Source: Allium sativum
Taxonomy: Eukaryota; Streptophyta; Magnoliopsida; Asparagales; Amaryllidaceae
Assembly: GCA_030737875.1 (NCBI GenBank)
Contig: CM060915.1
Location: 630,542,786-630,606,785 of the forward strand
DNA: 64,000 bases
Direction of reading: 5' to 3'
Each line of letters starts with the position of its first letter. Position 1 is the first letter of the stretch. Below the pieces are notes generated by a model. It was not told where the DNA came from, did not search any database, and saw only the letters and a program-made list of their open reading frames with translations. A program made the translations under genes and the position numbers. This document shows positions 24,524 to 34,815 of the stretch, piece by piece.

Positions 24524-24685
24524 AAAACGATTTTGAAATGAATTGAATTGAAAACGATTTCGAAATGAATTGAATTGAAAACGATTTCGAAATGAATTAA
24601 ATTGAAAACGATTTCGAAATGAAATGAATTGAAAACGATTTCGAAATGAATTGAATATAAAACGATTTCGAAATGAATTGAATAT
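24524..24685 (+). repeat. 27-bp minisatellite (6 units) in L2 5' LTR
   Basis: Six units built on AAAACGATTTCGAAATGAAT followed by TGAATTG, then degenerate copies to about 24780. The 3' LTR copy is at 38640-38801. The repetitive frame on the other strand (38596-38814) is a by-product. Confidence 0.9.
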
Positions 24686-25736
24686 AAAACGAACTCAAAT
24701 TGAATTGAAAGCGAATCGAAATGAGTTCGAATTGAATCGAAATTTGAATTGAAATTTGAATTGAATAGAAAGGAATTTTAAAACGAATTTATAAAGAAGA
24801 ATTCAATTTTGATTTGAATTGAAATGGAAGTTGAAATTGCTTTTGAAACGAATTCAAAACTATTCATATAATTCGTTTTAAATAGAAATCGACGAAATAT
24901 ATTATATATATTATATATATATAATAAAATGGCCTGAATAGAACGCGCCGCGCTGCGGCAGTTCGCGAATTTCGACCATTTATTTCAAACGGACAATACG
25001 GGAGATCCGACCGTCGGATTCTCCTAAAACCGGAACCGTTGGGTTCGTATCGAAAAGAGCTTTCTAAAGAATATTCGAAATTAGAAATCTAACGGTTGGA
25101 TTTGGAGATACGTCCAAATCAAATTCGAAAAAGGTCGCTGTAAGTGCAGTTCGATGGCCATTGATGGAAATCGACTGTACGGGCCTTGATAAAATTATTA
25201 AAAATAGTAATAATTTGTGTAAAATCATAAGAAATGATTTGGGAAGATTTGGGATGAAAAACTCCATATTTGAAAAGATAAAAATAGATTTTTATCGAAA
25301 TGAACTAGTTTTGAACTAGAATTATAATTCTATTTATTTTTAAATAAATAAATGGAAAGTGAAAAGGGTTTTTTAAAAATAACCAGAATATCCAATGATT
25401 GCATTGGAGTGGACTTGAATCAAAATTGTCTTCGGAATATTTCGATGTTGGAATTCGTGATTATACAGATGTTGTTATGGAAATTTGAAAGATATATATG
25501 TATATCGTTATTTCCAATACGACATTTGTTAATCGTAGAATTTGATATTGAATATAAGCCGGGATATTTTCTATTCAGAGCCTTGTTTTTAATATCAAAT
25601 GTGATTTGGGTTTGTAGTGGATGGTGTCTTCACTAACACTGTTCTTGAACCCAGTTGAGAAAAGATTAAATCTTTTTATTTAGATTTAATGAAGTATACC
25701 AATTAAAGGATATTTAATTGGAATTGAATTGGTATT

Positions 25737-25930
25737 GATTTTTGGGTTTATCGTGAACAGTGTTTTAAATAACACTTGTTCTTTAACCTGATAATTAATG
25801 GATTGATTTTTGGGTTTATCGTGAACAGTGTTTTAAACAACACTCGTTCTTTAACCCGATAATTAATGAATGTGATTTTGGGTTTATCGTGAACCGTGTT
25901 TTTAAATGACACTGATTCTTTAACCCAGTC
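25737..25930 (+). repeat. Three ~65-bp hairpin repeats in L2 5' LTR
   Basis: Each unit has GGGTTTATCGTGAACAGTGT or a variant, a short A/T spacer, then an AACACTTGTTC-type complement, so every unit can form a stem. The 3' LTR copy is at about 39853-40046. Confidence 0.8.
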
Positions 25931-28033
25931 ACAGATTAAAACTAAGTGGAGTTTTAATGAATCTTTAATTAGATTGAAATAATCGAAATGGAGTATCACC
26001 AGTTTTGCTCCAGGCGATAGTTAAATCTTTAATTAGATTTGAACGTGAAATGGTAATTGAATTTACCGATAACACTGTGGTGTTAGATATGAAGTACTAC
26101 CAGTTTTACTTCATGGGATAAATAGGTTGGGATTGGGAAATTAAAACCAGTGATTACTTCGGTAAGGTTCGCTAATCTCGACTAGTTGAATCGGAATTCA
26201 AAAGAAGAATAAATTCAAGGAATTTATCTTGGATAAAATTAATGGGAACCTTTCCCTATGAATGTGAAATTTAGAAACTAACTGTCGGTTGGCCAAGCGG
26301 AATGGCTTTCTGGGTATTGATCTGATGTTGGTTTCGGCCTTCGGGGTTAATATTTGGGGAATTATTCTCTTGATTAATTTACGGTTAGTGACTAATGAAT
26401 TGGAATGAGGCGTATGTTGTGTTTGTGTAACACTTATTTAAAATATACGCGAGTTATTCGGAAAGACCGGGTCAATCCCATTCTGAATAACTGATACGAC
26501 GATAAGTCGAAGATGAAGACGATGGTCGAAGACCGGAGGTCTTCACGTCGTTTGGGTGATAACTGATGATCTTGATTGGGCTGTACACCCAAGAAGATGG
26601 AAACAGTTAGTGATCGTCCAGACGTACTTGGAGATCGATGGAGATGCGGGGTACTAGGTGCCTCCGGTTTCGTTCAGACCCAAAACGGACTTGTAAATGG
26701 ACTGTGTGTCTGACATCGGATTTCATTCTGTGTGACTGATATCGGTTGCATAGGATGGTTTGCCTGTGTGGCATGCTAAGATGCAAATGATCAAGGCTTC
26801 TGTTGAAAAGCAAAGTCTTGTGGTGATGATCAAAGCACGGCCTTTGTGGCGTAGCTTTGTGTAACGTTTACCTCGCGTGTTTCACACCCGGTATGAACCA
26901 AAAACGGGAGACGGACCTCAGGGAGGGCCTGCGTTTCCTCCTAGCTAGAAGTGGCGTCAGTGGTTTTACACGCCCTGACGAGTTTGACTTATGTGGTTGT
27001 TGCTGTTGCGAGGCGCCTCGGTTAGATCGGACGATCCGGGTCCGATGGAGTCATTCGTTGGCTCGCTTACGCCCCAAAGGGCGGCGAAACGTAGTGCTCA
27101 GGTATAATAATCCACATCGGTGGACCGGCCCTGTCGCTCCAAGGCTTGCCTGCGCGCTTGCCTGAGACTCGGGCTAGGCAGTCTCGAATCGGTTGAGGAC
27201 TATCTTTTGCCTCGGTTCATAGAAGGAAATCCAATTTCCAAATACGCGACTTTGCGGTTTTATTTGTAAACTTATATATGGCGACATAGTGGGATGGGGC
27301 ACTTATGCCGCCTATGATTGATACTTATGATTTGAAGTTGTTTTATATACTATGCACTTATAATAGTATCAAATGATTTGTTTTCAACGTATCAAGCATT
27401 CTTGGCTATTATAAGGTAAAAACCCTATCCTCCGGCTTGCGATTGCATTGTGTGATGGGAACTGGGTCTTATAATAGCTTCATTCTTCTTTATTTAGCAT
27501 TGCGCTGTTTGTTTTATGCACTGGTATTCTTGGGAGGAAACCCGTTCCGTGTTATACGGCGTGGTCCCTTGATTTACCTAATGATTTAAAATAAAGATTA
27601 ATAACTGTTTTAGTTCTCACACCAGTCGCATGACTGACCTGGAGTTTATTGTTTTAACCTAAACTCTGGGTGCCCTTATTTCGACACGGGCAGCTAGTAG
27701 TTTTGGTTTTGCAGATTTATATTCACAGGATCCTGGTTTACAGCTGGAACGATATCCGGAAAGCTTTGTATCCGTATATCTCTTCTAGTTGTGTATTGTA
27801 TTATTTTTCCGCTGCTATGTATTTAAATGTAATTTAAATCTCTGATATTTCTGTGTAACATTCTATTATACTCTGTATATTCTTGTAATCTGATGCATTG
27901 TTGTAATATGCAATGAAATGTTCTTCTGTATGCGTTCTGTTTTGTCGTGTTTCTCAAACGATAGGGCGTTTCGAACGGCCTGGATCGGTTTAGCGACTGA
28001 TTCAGACCGAGCGAAATTCCTTGCCGTCACAGT

Positions 28034-28045
28034 TGGTATCAGAGC
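28034..28045 (+). other. Primer-binding site (initiator tRNA-Met), L2
   Basis: TGGTATCAGAGC two bases after the 5' LTR. Confidence 0.93.
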
Positions 28046-28132
28046 TTTGGTTTACAAAGCAGAGAACAAGGCACATTAGAACCATACGAAAGGATTCATC
28101 AGAAACTGGATTAGTAATATCCAACGGGAATG

Positions 28133-28171
28133 ACTCGTTAGAGATGGGATCAGTAGTATCCTAGAACGAGT
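28133..28171 (+). other. Candidate packaging/dimerisation structure, L2
   Basis: ACTCGTT (28133) pairs with AACGAGT (28165-28171) and encloses GGAT-N7-ATCC. A separate TGGAT-N7-ATCCA stem lies just upstream (28107-28123). The arrangement is kept in L3 at 33878-33916 and 33850-33870. In retroelements, RNA structures just behind the primer-binding site are often packaging signals; that role here is inference. Confidence 0.4.
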
Positions 28172-29049
28172 GTGAAAAGTATATTTTTCAAATGAAAACA
28201 AACTTTGTTTGAAAATTTAAATCAATTATTCGTATTTGATCATTTATATTGATGTGGACAATCCAGTATATATAGATTTTGCGTATACGTCTGATCCGCG
28301 TGTATTCGAAATTTTAATATACTGGATAGATATAGAATTACACTCTAATCGCCCGGAGATGATTTTGATGATGGAGCTCCATCATTAGAATTTATGTTCG
28401 AGTGACGAAAGTGGGCTTTCTATATATTTCCTATTGGCTGGTGTGAGAACCAAAACTTATATATAGCTAGAATACATTGTTGTGAATTGGCATCAAAAAC
28501 ATGATTTTTGTATATGTATCAAAATTATGAATTTCAAACTCTAATCAACTAATTGATTGATGTTTGTGTTGTTTGTTCATTTGTTTGCTAATTTTGAACC
28601 TTTATGCCTAATTGAACCGAATATTGAATTATATTGAAAATTGGTTGCATCTGCTTGCATATACATATATATCATTGAACAGGTCATAGCAAGGAGGCTA
28701 GAGCCGAAGAATAAAATTTGTTTGCCCGACAAATAGGTACATGTTTACTACATAATTTCCTGTTTTGTTTGGGTGATGATGATTTTGTGAGCCTATTGGC
28801 TAGCCGCTTGGCTTTTTCTTTTTCTTTTTGAGATCTGAAGGACCGGGGAAGCTATTTGAAATTCCCCGATGCTCCCGGTGCAGGGGAGGTTATGGCGAAA
28901 TTTTTCAAAAATTTAGGGTGTTAGCCAAATTTTTGAAATTTTAGAAATTCTCAGAAACTGAAAAGTTGGAGAATGGAAGCCAGGTCGAGCGTAGAGTTGA
29001 TTAATCAAACCACTTTCGACTTTGTTCCTTTTCGGGGATGAAAAGTTTT

Positions 29050-29062
29050 AAGTGGGGGAGAT
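29050..29062 (+). other. Polypurine tract, L2
   Basis: AAGTGGGGGAGAT directly before the 3' LTR, preceded by TTTTCGGGGATGAAAAGTTT. Confidence 0.9.
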
Positions 29063-31016
29063 TGTAATAACCCGTAAAATCTGGGCCAGTTTAAAATTTT
29101 TATTTTGGCAATTTTATCGAATTTTGATTATTTAAAATGAATTATTTTAAATAATATCGACGAGAAATTTATTTTGAATATAATTCGACGTATATATTTA
29201 TACGCGTCGTCGTTAGAAAATAAATATTTATATATAATTATATATAGAATTGAAAATGGCGCGGTAGTTCGATAATTCGATTTCAAACTTCAATTGAATG
29301 TACCGGGTGCAAAACAATCCGGATTTTAGTGAAACCAAAAATAATGGGATCTAATTGATAATACCTTTCCAACGAATCCGACAAATCAAAATTTCACAAC
29401 GGGGATCAAAAGATATGTCCAGTTGAAATTTCTGAATAGTCGCTATGGAATTCAGGCCCTTAAAAATGGACATTTTGCAAACGACCTCGGATTTCGACGA
29501 AACCAGTTTTGTTGGATCCGCAGTGTCAGGTTATTGCTAGGTTTCAAATTTCATAATTTTTCGAATCAATATGTGAGCGTGGCAAAGGAAAACGCGTTTG
29601 ACCAGTTTCAGTTGATTTTAATCGACTGGAAATTGGCCATTTTTCCAACGGTCTCAGAATTCGACGAAACTAGTTTTGTTAGGACCGTATCGTCAATACG
29701 AAGCTAGAAAATATTTTTCTGCCATTTTTAGAATTCGTATGAGGCCCCGGTAATTTGAAATGTACGTTTAAAATTTAATATAACGATTTAAATGAAAATT
29801 CAACGGAAACTGATCGAAACGATCAAACCAGCTTACGATACATATCCCATTGTGTTCGGAATGGGGGTGAAACGCTATGGACGACAGGCGGTGGACCTCG
29901 TTTAGAGGTCGTATGAAAAAGTCAACTTTTTAATAATTTAATAATAATAATAAAAAAAAAATGTATTCTCCCCCTTTTATTCTGGCCCCCCCCTTTTCCT
30001 TTTTACTTTTCCAGATCGATATATAAAAAAAAAGGGGACTTCGTCGAAGCCACGCCCAGGCCGCCGCCGCGCTCAGGCCGCCCCCCCCCCCCCTTCGCTC
30101 GCGCCCCTTCTCTGGCCTCCCCTTCAATCGTCGAGCCACCACGACGCAACCGAGCCCCCTCTACCCAAAAACCCACCGCGAACCCTTCCACCGCCTCCCC
30201 ACCACGTGAAGCCCCACCGACCAGCCGCGCCCTCCCCTGACGAAGCCGACCTCCGATGATCGCTTCCCTCTCCCTATCCTCTGTGGACCACTAACTGTAA
30301 GTTTTGTTTGGTTTTATTTATTTATTTTCTTTTAAAAACTGAATTTACTTTCTTTTAAAAACTGAATTTTTATTCATGTTTAAAAACTGAATTTATTTTC
30401 TTTTAAAAAAAACTGAATTTTTATTCATGTTTAAAAACTAAATTTTATTAATGTTTAAAAATCTTATTTTTACGCGATAACATTAGCGATTCTTAACTTG
30501 AAAAAGGAGCAATTTTTGTATGTTGAAGAAGCGAATTAGAATATGATTTTTATATGTTGAAGAAGCGAATTAGAATATGATTTTTTTATATGTTGAAGAA
30601 GCGAATTAAAATAGGATTTTTATATATTGAACTTCGAAGTAAAAATTCGATTTTTATATATTGAACTTCGAATTAAAAATATGATTTTTATATATTGAAC
30701 AGCGAAGTAAAAATTCGATTTTTACATAGGTAGTGAAAGCAGGCAACGAAGATGACGAAGAGGCGAGAACGACGAAGTTTCTGCAAAGGAAGAGCCGTGG
30801 AGCTAGGATAGCTATATGTGAGAACTTCTCACCTTTCCATTTTATTTCTAGTTATATATATATATACTAGGATGCAGACGGTGATTAGTAGCACCCGACA
30901 CAATCGTCCACAGACCATGGACTTGTTTGTTTGGCTGTTTGGTTATTGATTGTGATATTGGTTTGAATGTGGTTTGTGGTGTGAAAAATCGAATCGATAA
31001 ATTGGTTAGGATTATA
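29063..31016 (+). repeat. L2 3' LTR, left part
   Basis: Copy of 21507-23470 up to the L3 insertion, ending with the TTATA target (31012-31016). The few differences from the 5' LTR include a shorter (AT)n/A run near 30020 and a longer C run near 30080. Confidence 0.93.
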
Positions 31017-31866
31017 TGTAATAACCCGGAAATTCTGAGCCAGTTTAAAATTTTTATTTTGGCAATTACAGCGAATTTTCTATATTTAAAATAGATTATT
31101 TTAAATAATATCGACGTAAAATTTATTTTGAATATAGAATCGACGTATATATTATACGCGTCGTCGTTAGAATATAAATATCATATATAATTATAAATAG
31201 AATTGAAAATGGCGCGGTAGTTCGGTAATTCGATTTCAAACTTCAATTGAATGTACCGGGTGCAAAACAATCCGGATTTTAGTGAAACCAAAAATCATAG
31301 GATCTAATTGATGATATCTTTCCAACGAATCCGACAAATCAACATTTCATAGCGGGAATCAAAAGATATGTCCAGTTGAAAATTCTGAATAGTCGCTATG
31401 GAATTCAGGCCCTTAAAAATGGACATTTTGCAAATGACCTCGGATCTCGACGAAACCAGTTTTGTTGGGTCCGTAGTGTCAAATTATCGCTAGGTTTCAA
31501 ATTTCATAATTTTTCGAATCAATATGTGAGCGTGGCATAGGAAAACGTGTTTGACCAGTTTCAGTTGATTTTAATCGACTGGAAATTGGCCATTTTTCCA
31601 ACGGTCTCAGAATTCGACGAAACTAGTTTTGTTAGGACCGTATCGTAAATACGAAGCTAGAAAATATTTTTCGGGAATTTTTAGAGTTAGAATGTGACCC
31701 CGGTAATTTGAAATGTACGTTTAAAATTCAATATAGTGATTTAAATGTAAATTAAACGGAAACTGATTCAAATGATCGAATCAACCTACGATACATATCC
31801 CATTGTGTTCGGAATGGGTGTAAAACGCTATGGACGACAGGAGGTGGGCCTCGTTTCGAGGTCGGA

Positions 31867-31874
31867 TATAAAAG
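31867..31874 (+). promoter_or_regulatory. Candidate TATA box, L3 5' LTR
   Basis: TATAAAAG about 75 bp after the conserved ACATATCCCATTGTG block. L2 has TATGAAAAAG at the matching place, a weaker box. The copy in the L3 3' LTR is at about 35666-35673. Confidence 0.55.
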
Positions 31875-32335
31875 TCAACCCTTGTGCATAATTTAAATAA
31901 TTAAATAATAAATAAATAAATAAAAAAAAAAACCTACTCCCTCCCCTTTTCTTTTTACATAACCCCCCCCCTCTCTCTCGTTTTCATTTTAAAATTAGAA
32001 ATTAAATAAAAAAAAAAAAAAGGAAAAAACCCCCAATCGCGATCGCAACCCCCACCACCCATCGGCTTCATCGACCGCCGCAACCCCCACCCCCCATCGG
32101 CTTCATCGACCGCCGCCTGCCCCCTAACCCTAATTCGACGAAGCCCTCCCTCCTCCACGCAGAAACCTTCCGCGACCCCACAGTCCCACCACCGCGACCC
32201 CCCCCCCCCCTGAAGCCCGACGAACCCAAAGCAACCCAACCACCGACGCACCCTGGCGCACCCTGCCGCGAACCTCCGAACGTCGCCTCAGAGCCACCGC
32301 CGACGACGCCTCCTCCTCCCCTACGCCAGCTATCG

Positions 32336-32878
32336 GTGAGTGATTTAGGTAATTTTATTTTTATATTTATTTTTATTTTCGTTTTATTATTTCTGATTTA
32401 TAAAACGATCTAAAAACTAATTACTGTATTTTTTTCTTTTTAATAGATTTATAAAACTGATTTCTTTTAATTGATAAAACTGATTTTTTGTTTTAGGATT
32501 TAGAAACTGATTTTAAAAAACAGAAATTTTATAAAAGAAAGTAAAACAGAAATTTTTAAAAGAAAGTAAAACAGAAATTTTTAAAAGAATTTTAAAAACA
32601 GGATTTTGAAAAGAATATAGAAAACTGTTTTTTTTTTAAAAAAAGATGTAAAAACTGATTTTTTAAAGAAAATAAAAACTGATTTTATTTTAAACTTTGA
32701 AATAGAAAAAGATTTAATCTTTTAGTAGAAAAAGATCTGAACTTTTAAAAATAAAGATCTTTATATAGGAAATAACGAAGTAAAAATATGTTTTTTAAAT
32801 TGAAAGTGAATAAATAAAAATGTGATTTTTATTTTAAAGACATCGAAATATAAAAAGGTGTGATTTTTATATATGTAG
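32336..32878 (+). other. Probable leader intron in L3 LTR
   Basis: Donor TATCG/GTGAGT closes a GC-rich segment. T-rich DNA follows to ATATATGTAG/TGACTACGGGCAACGAAG. Position and downstream exon (GGGCAACGAAGATGA) match the L2 candidate intron, while the intron body is strongly diverged and about 100 bp longer. Confidence 0.5.
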
Positions 32879-33775
32879 TGACTACGGGCAACGAAGATGA
32901 TAAAAAGGCGAGAATGAAGAAGATTTCTATAAAAGAAGAGTCAAGATGAGTGGATAGCTATAGGTGAGAACTTCTCACCTTTCAATTTAATTTTTCTAGT
33001 TACATATATACTAGGATGCAGACGGTGCTTAGTAGCACCCGACACAATCGTCCACAGACCATGGACTTGTTTGTTTGACTGTTTGGTGATTGATTGCGAT
33101 ATTGGTTTGAATGTGGTTTGTGGTGTGAAAAATCGAATCGATAAATTGATTAGGATTAGACGTGCGCCGTTATAAGGCGAAGGAGTAAGGCTAGGTTTGA
33201 CCCTTACTCCAAATTTTGTGGTTTGCATAACGAAAGTGAATTTGATTGATGTGTGAATGGCGTGGGCCTTCACTAGACCGGGGATAAGGCTGGGCCTTGT
33301 CCCGTTTCTAGTATCGTGCCGTTATGCCGCCGAAATTTTCTAAAATATGTTAGAAAAATAAAAATGTCATTTTATTTAAAGAATGAACTGAGTAGATATT
33401 CATATGTTAAAATAAAATGTTTTATCGTTAAAAATATAATTTTTAACGTGAATGCGAATAAATAAAATATTCACAGGATCCTGGTTTACAGCTGGAATGA
33501 TATCCGGAAAGCTCTGTATCCGTATATCACCTTCAGTTGTGCTTTGTATTATTTTCCGCTGCTATGTAATTTATTGTAATCTCTGATATTTATTGAATGT
33601 AATTTATTCTTTTATACTCTGTATATTCTTGTAATCTGATGCATTGTTGTAATGTACAATGAAATGTTCTTCTGTTTGTGTTCTGATTTGTCCTGTTCTC
33701 AACGTTCAGGGGTTTCGAACGGTCTAGATCGGTTTAACGACTGATTCGGATCGAGCGAAATTCCAGGCCGTCACA

Positions 33776-34815
33776 TTTGGTATCAGAGCTTTGGTTTACA
33801 GAGCTCGAGAACAAGACTTATTAGAACCATACGAAAGAATTCATCAGATATTGGATTAGTAATATCCAATTAGAATGACTCGTTAGAGATAGGATCAGTA
33901 GTATCCTAGAACGAGTGTGAAGAGTATATTTTTCAAATGAAAACAATTTTGTTTTTGTAAATTTAAACCATTTTAAAACGTATTTGATTATTTATTTATT
34001 TTGAATATGGACAATCGAGTATATATAGGTTTTGCATATACGCGTCATGAACGTATATTCGAAGTTTTAATATACTGGATAGATATAGAATCATACTCTA
34101 GTGGCCCGAAGATGATTCTGATGATTGACTAGTCGTCATTAGTATTCATGTTCGAGTGACGAAGGTGTGATTTTCTATATATTTCCATTAGGCTGGTGTG
34201 AGAACCAAAACTTATATAGTTAGAACACATTGTTGTGATTTGGCATCAAAAATCTGATTTTTGACTATATATCAAAATTATGAATTTGGAACTCTAATAC
34301 ACTAATTGATTGATGGTTGTGTTGTTTGTTTATTTGTTTGCTAAATTTTAATCATTTATGCCTAATATAACCAAATATTGAACTATATTGAAAATTGGTC
34401 GCATTTGCTTGCATATATGTACTTACATTGAACAGGTCATAGCAAGGAGGCTAGAGCCAGAGAATAAAATTTGTTTGCCCGACAAATAGGTACATGTTTA
34501 CTACATAATTTCCTGTTTTGTTTGGGTGATGATGATTTTGTGAGCCTATTGGCTAGCCGCTTGGCTTTTTCTTTTTCTTTTTGAGATCTGAAGGACCGGG
34601 GAAGCTATTTGAAATTCCCCGATGCTCCCGGTGCAGGGGAGGTTATGGCGAAATTTTTCGAAAATTTAGGGTGTTAGCCAAATTTTTGAAGTTTTGAAAA
34701 TTCTCAGAAACTGAAAAGTTGGAGAATGGAAGCCAGATCGAATGTAGAGCTTATTAATCAAACCATTTTCGACTTTGTTCCTTTTCGGGGACGAAAAGTT
34801 TTAAGTGGGGGAGAT
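33776..34815 (+). other. L3 interior, non-coding (1,040 bp)
   Basis: It starts with the primer-binding site TGGTATCAGAGC (33778-33789), has the two stem-forming segments at 33850-33870 and 33878-33916, and ends with AAGTGGGGGAGAT before the 3' LTR. It is colinear with the L2 interior with scattered substitutions and encodes no protein. Confidence 0.9.

Larger units (their letters stand above)
21507..28031 (+). repeat. L2 5' LTR (6,525 bp)
   Basis: In order: U3 with two imperfect ~160-bp repeats (about 21908-22205), each with a GACGAAAC[CT]AGTTTTGTT core; a conserved ACATATCCCATTGTGTTCGG block (about 22283); a GC-rich pyrimidine-strand leader (about 22495-22740); a probable intron (22746-23182); a stem-loop (23267-23282); three tandem arrays (about 24136-24416, 24524-24685 and 25737-25930); and a T-rich 3' part ending GCCGTCACA. 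Apparent frames such as 21867-22151 recur in the other LTR but not in L3 and are not taken as genes. Confidence 0.94.
28032..29062 (+). other. L2 interior, non-coding (1,031 bp)
   Basis: It contains the primer-binding site, two stem-forming segments behind it (28107-28123 and 28133-28171), AT-rich sequence, the segment AGCCTATTGGCTAGCCGCTT (28790-28809), a GGCGAAATTTTTC stretch (about 28892) and the polypurine tract. No frame encodes a recognisable protein. The L3 interior is colinear and very similar. The R interior shares the GCCGCTTGGC and GGCGAAATTTTTCGAAAA segments. Confidence 0.88.
21507..31016 (+). mobile_element. L2: complete giant-LTR element, left part (interrupted by L3)
   Basis: L2 spans 21507-42147 with L3 nested in its 3' LTR; without L3 it is about 14.1 kb. 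GATTT duplications flank it at 21502-21506 and 42148-42152. The 5' LTR (21507-28031) is 6,525 bp. The interior (28032-29062) is only 1,031 bp. The 3' LTR is 29063-31016 plus 37582-42147, about 6,520 bp. LTRs start TGTAATAACCC and end GCCGTCACA. No frame in the element resembles gag or pol, so it must be non-autonomous. The two LTRs are nearly identical by eye, with most differences in homopolymer and microsatellite runs, which indicates a recent insertion. Confidence 0.94.
31017..33775 (+). repeat. L3 5' LTR (2,759 bp)
   Basis: In order: U3 with the ACATATCCCATTGTGTTCGG block (31792-31811), a TATA box (31867-31874), a GC-rich leader (about 32030-32335), a probable intron (32336-32878), a stem-loop (32963-32979), GTCCACAGACCATGGA (33050-33065), the deletion junction (about 33470), and the same T-rich 3' end as L2. 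Confidence 0.94.

Noticed and set aside
26857..27165. 102-codon frame in the L2 LTR, repeated at 40973-41281
   Set aside because: No protein resemblance. Present only as LTR copies, and the matching part of L1 does not keep the frame.
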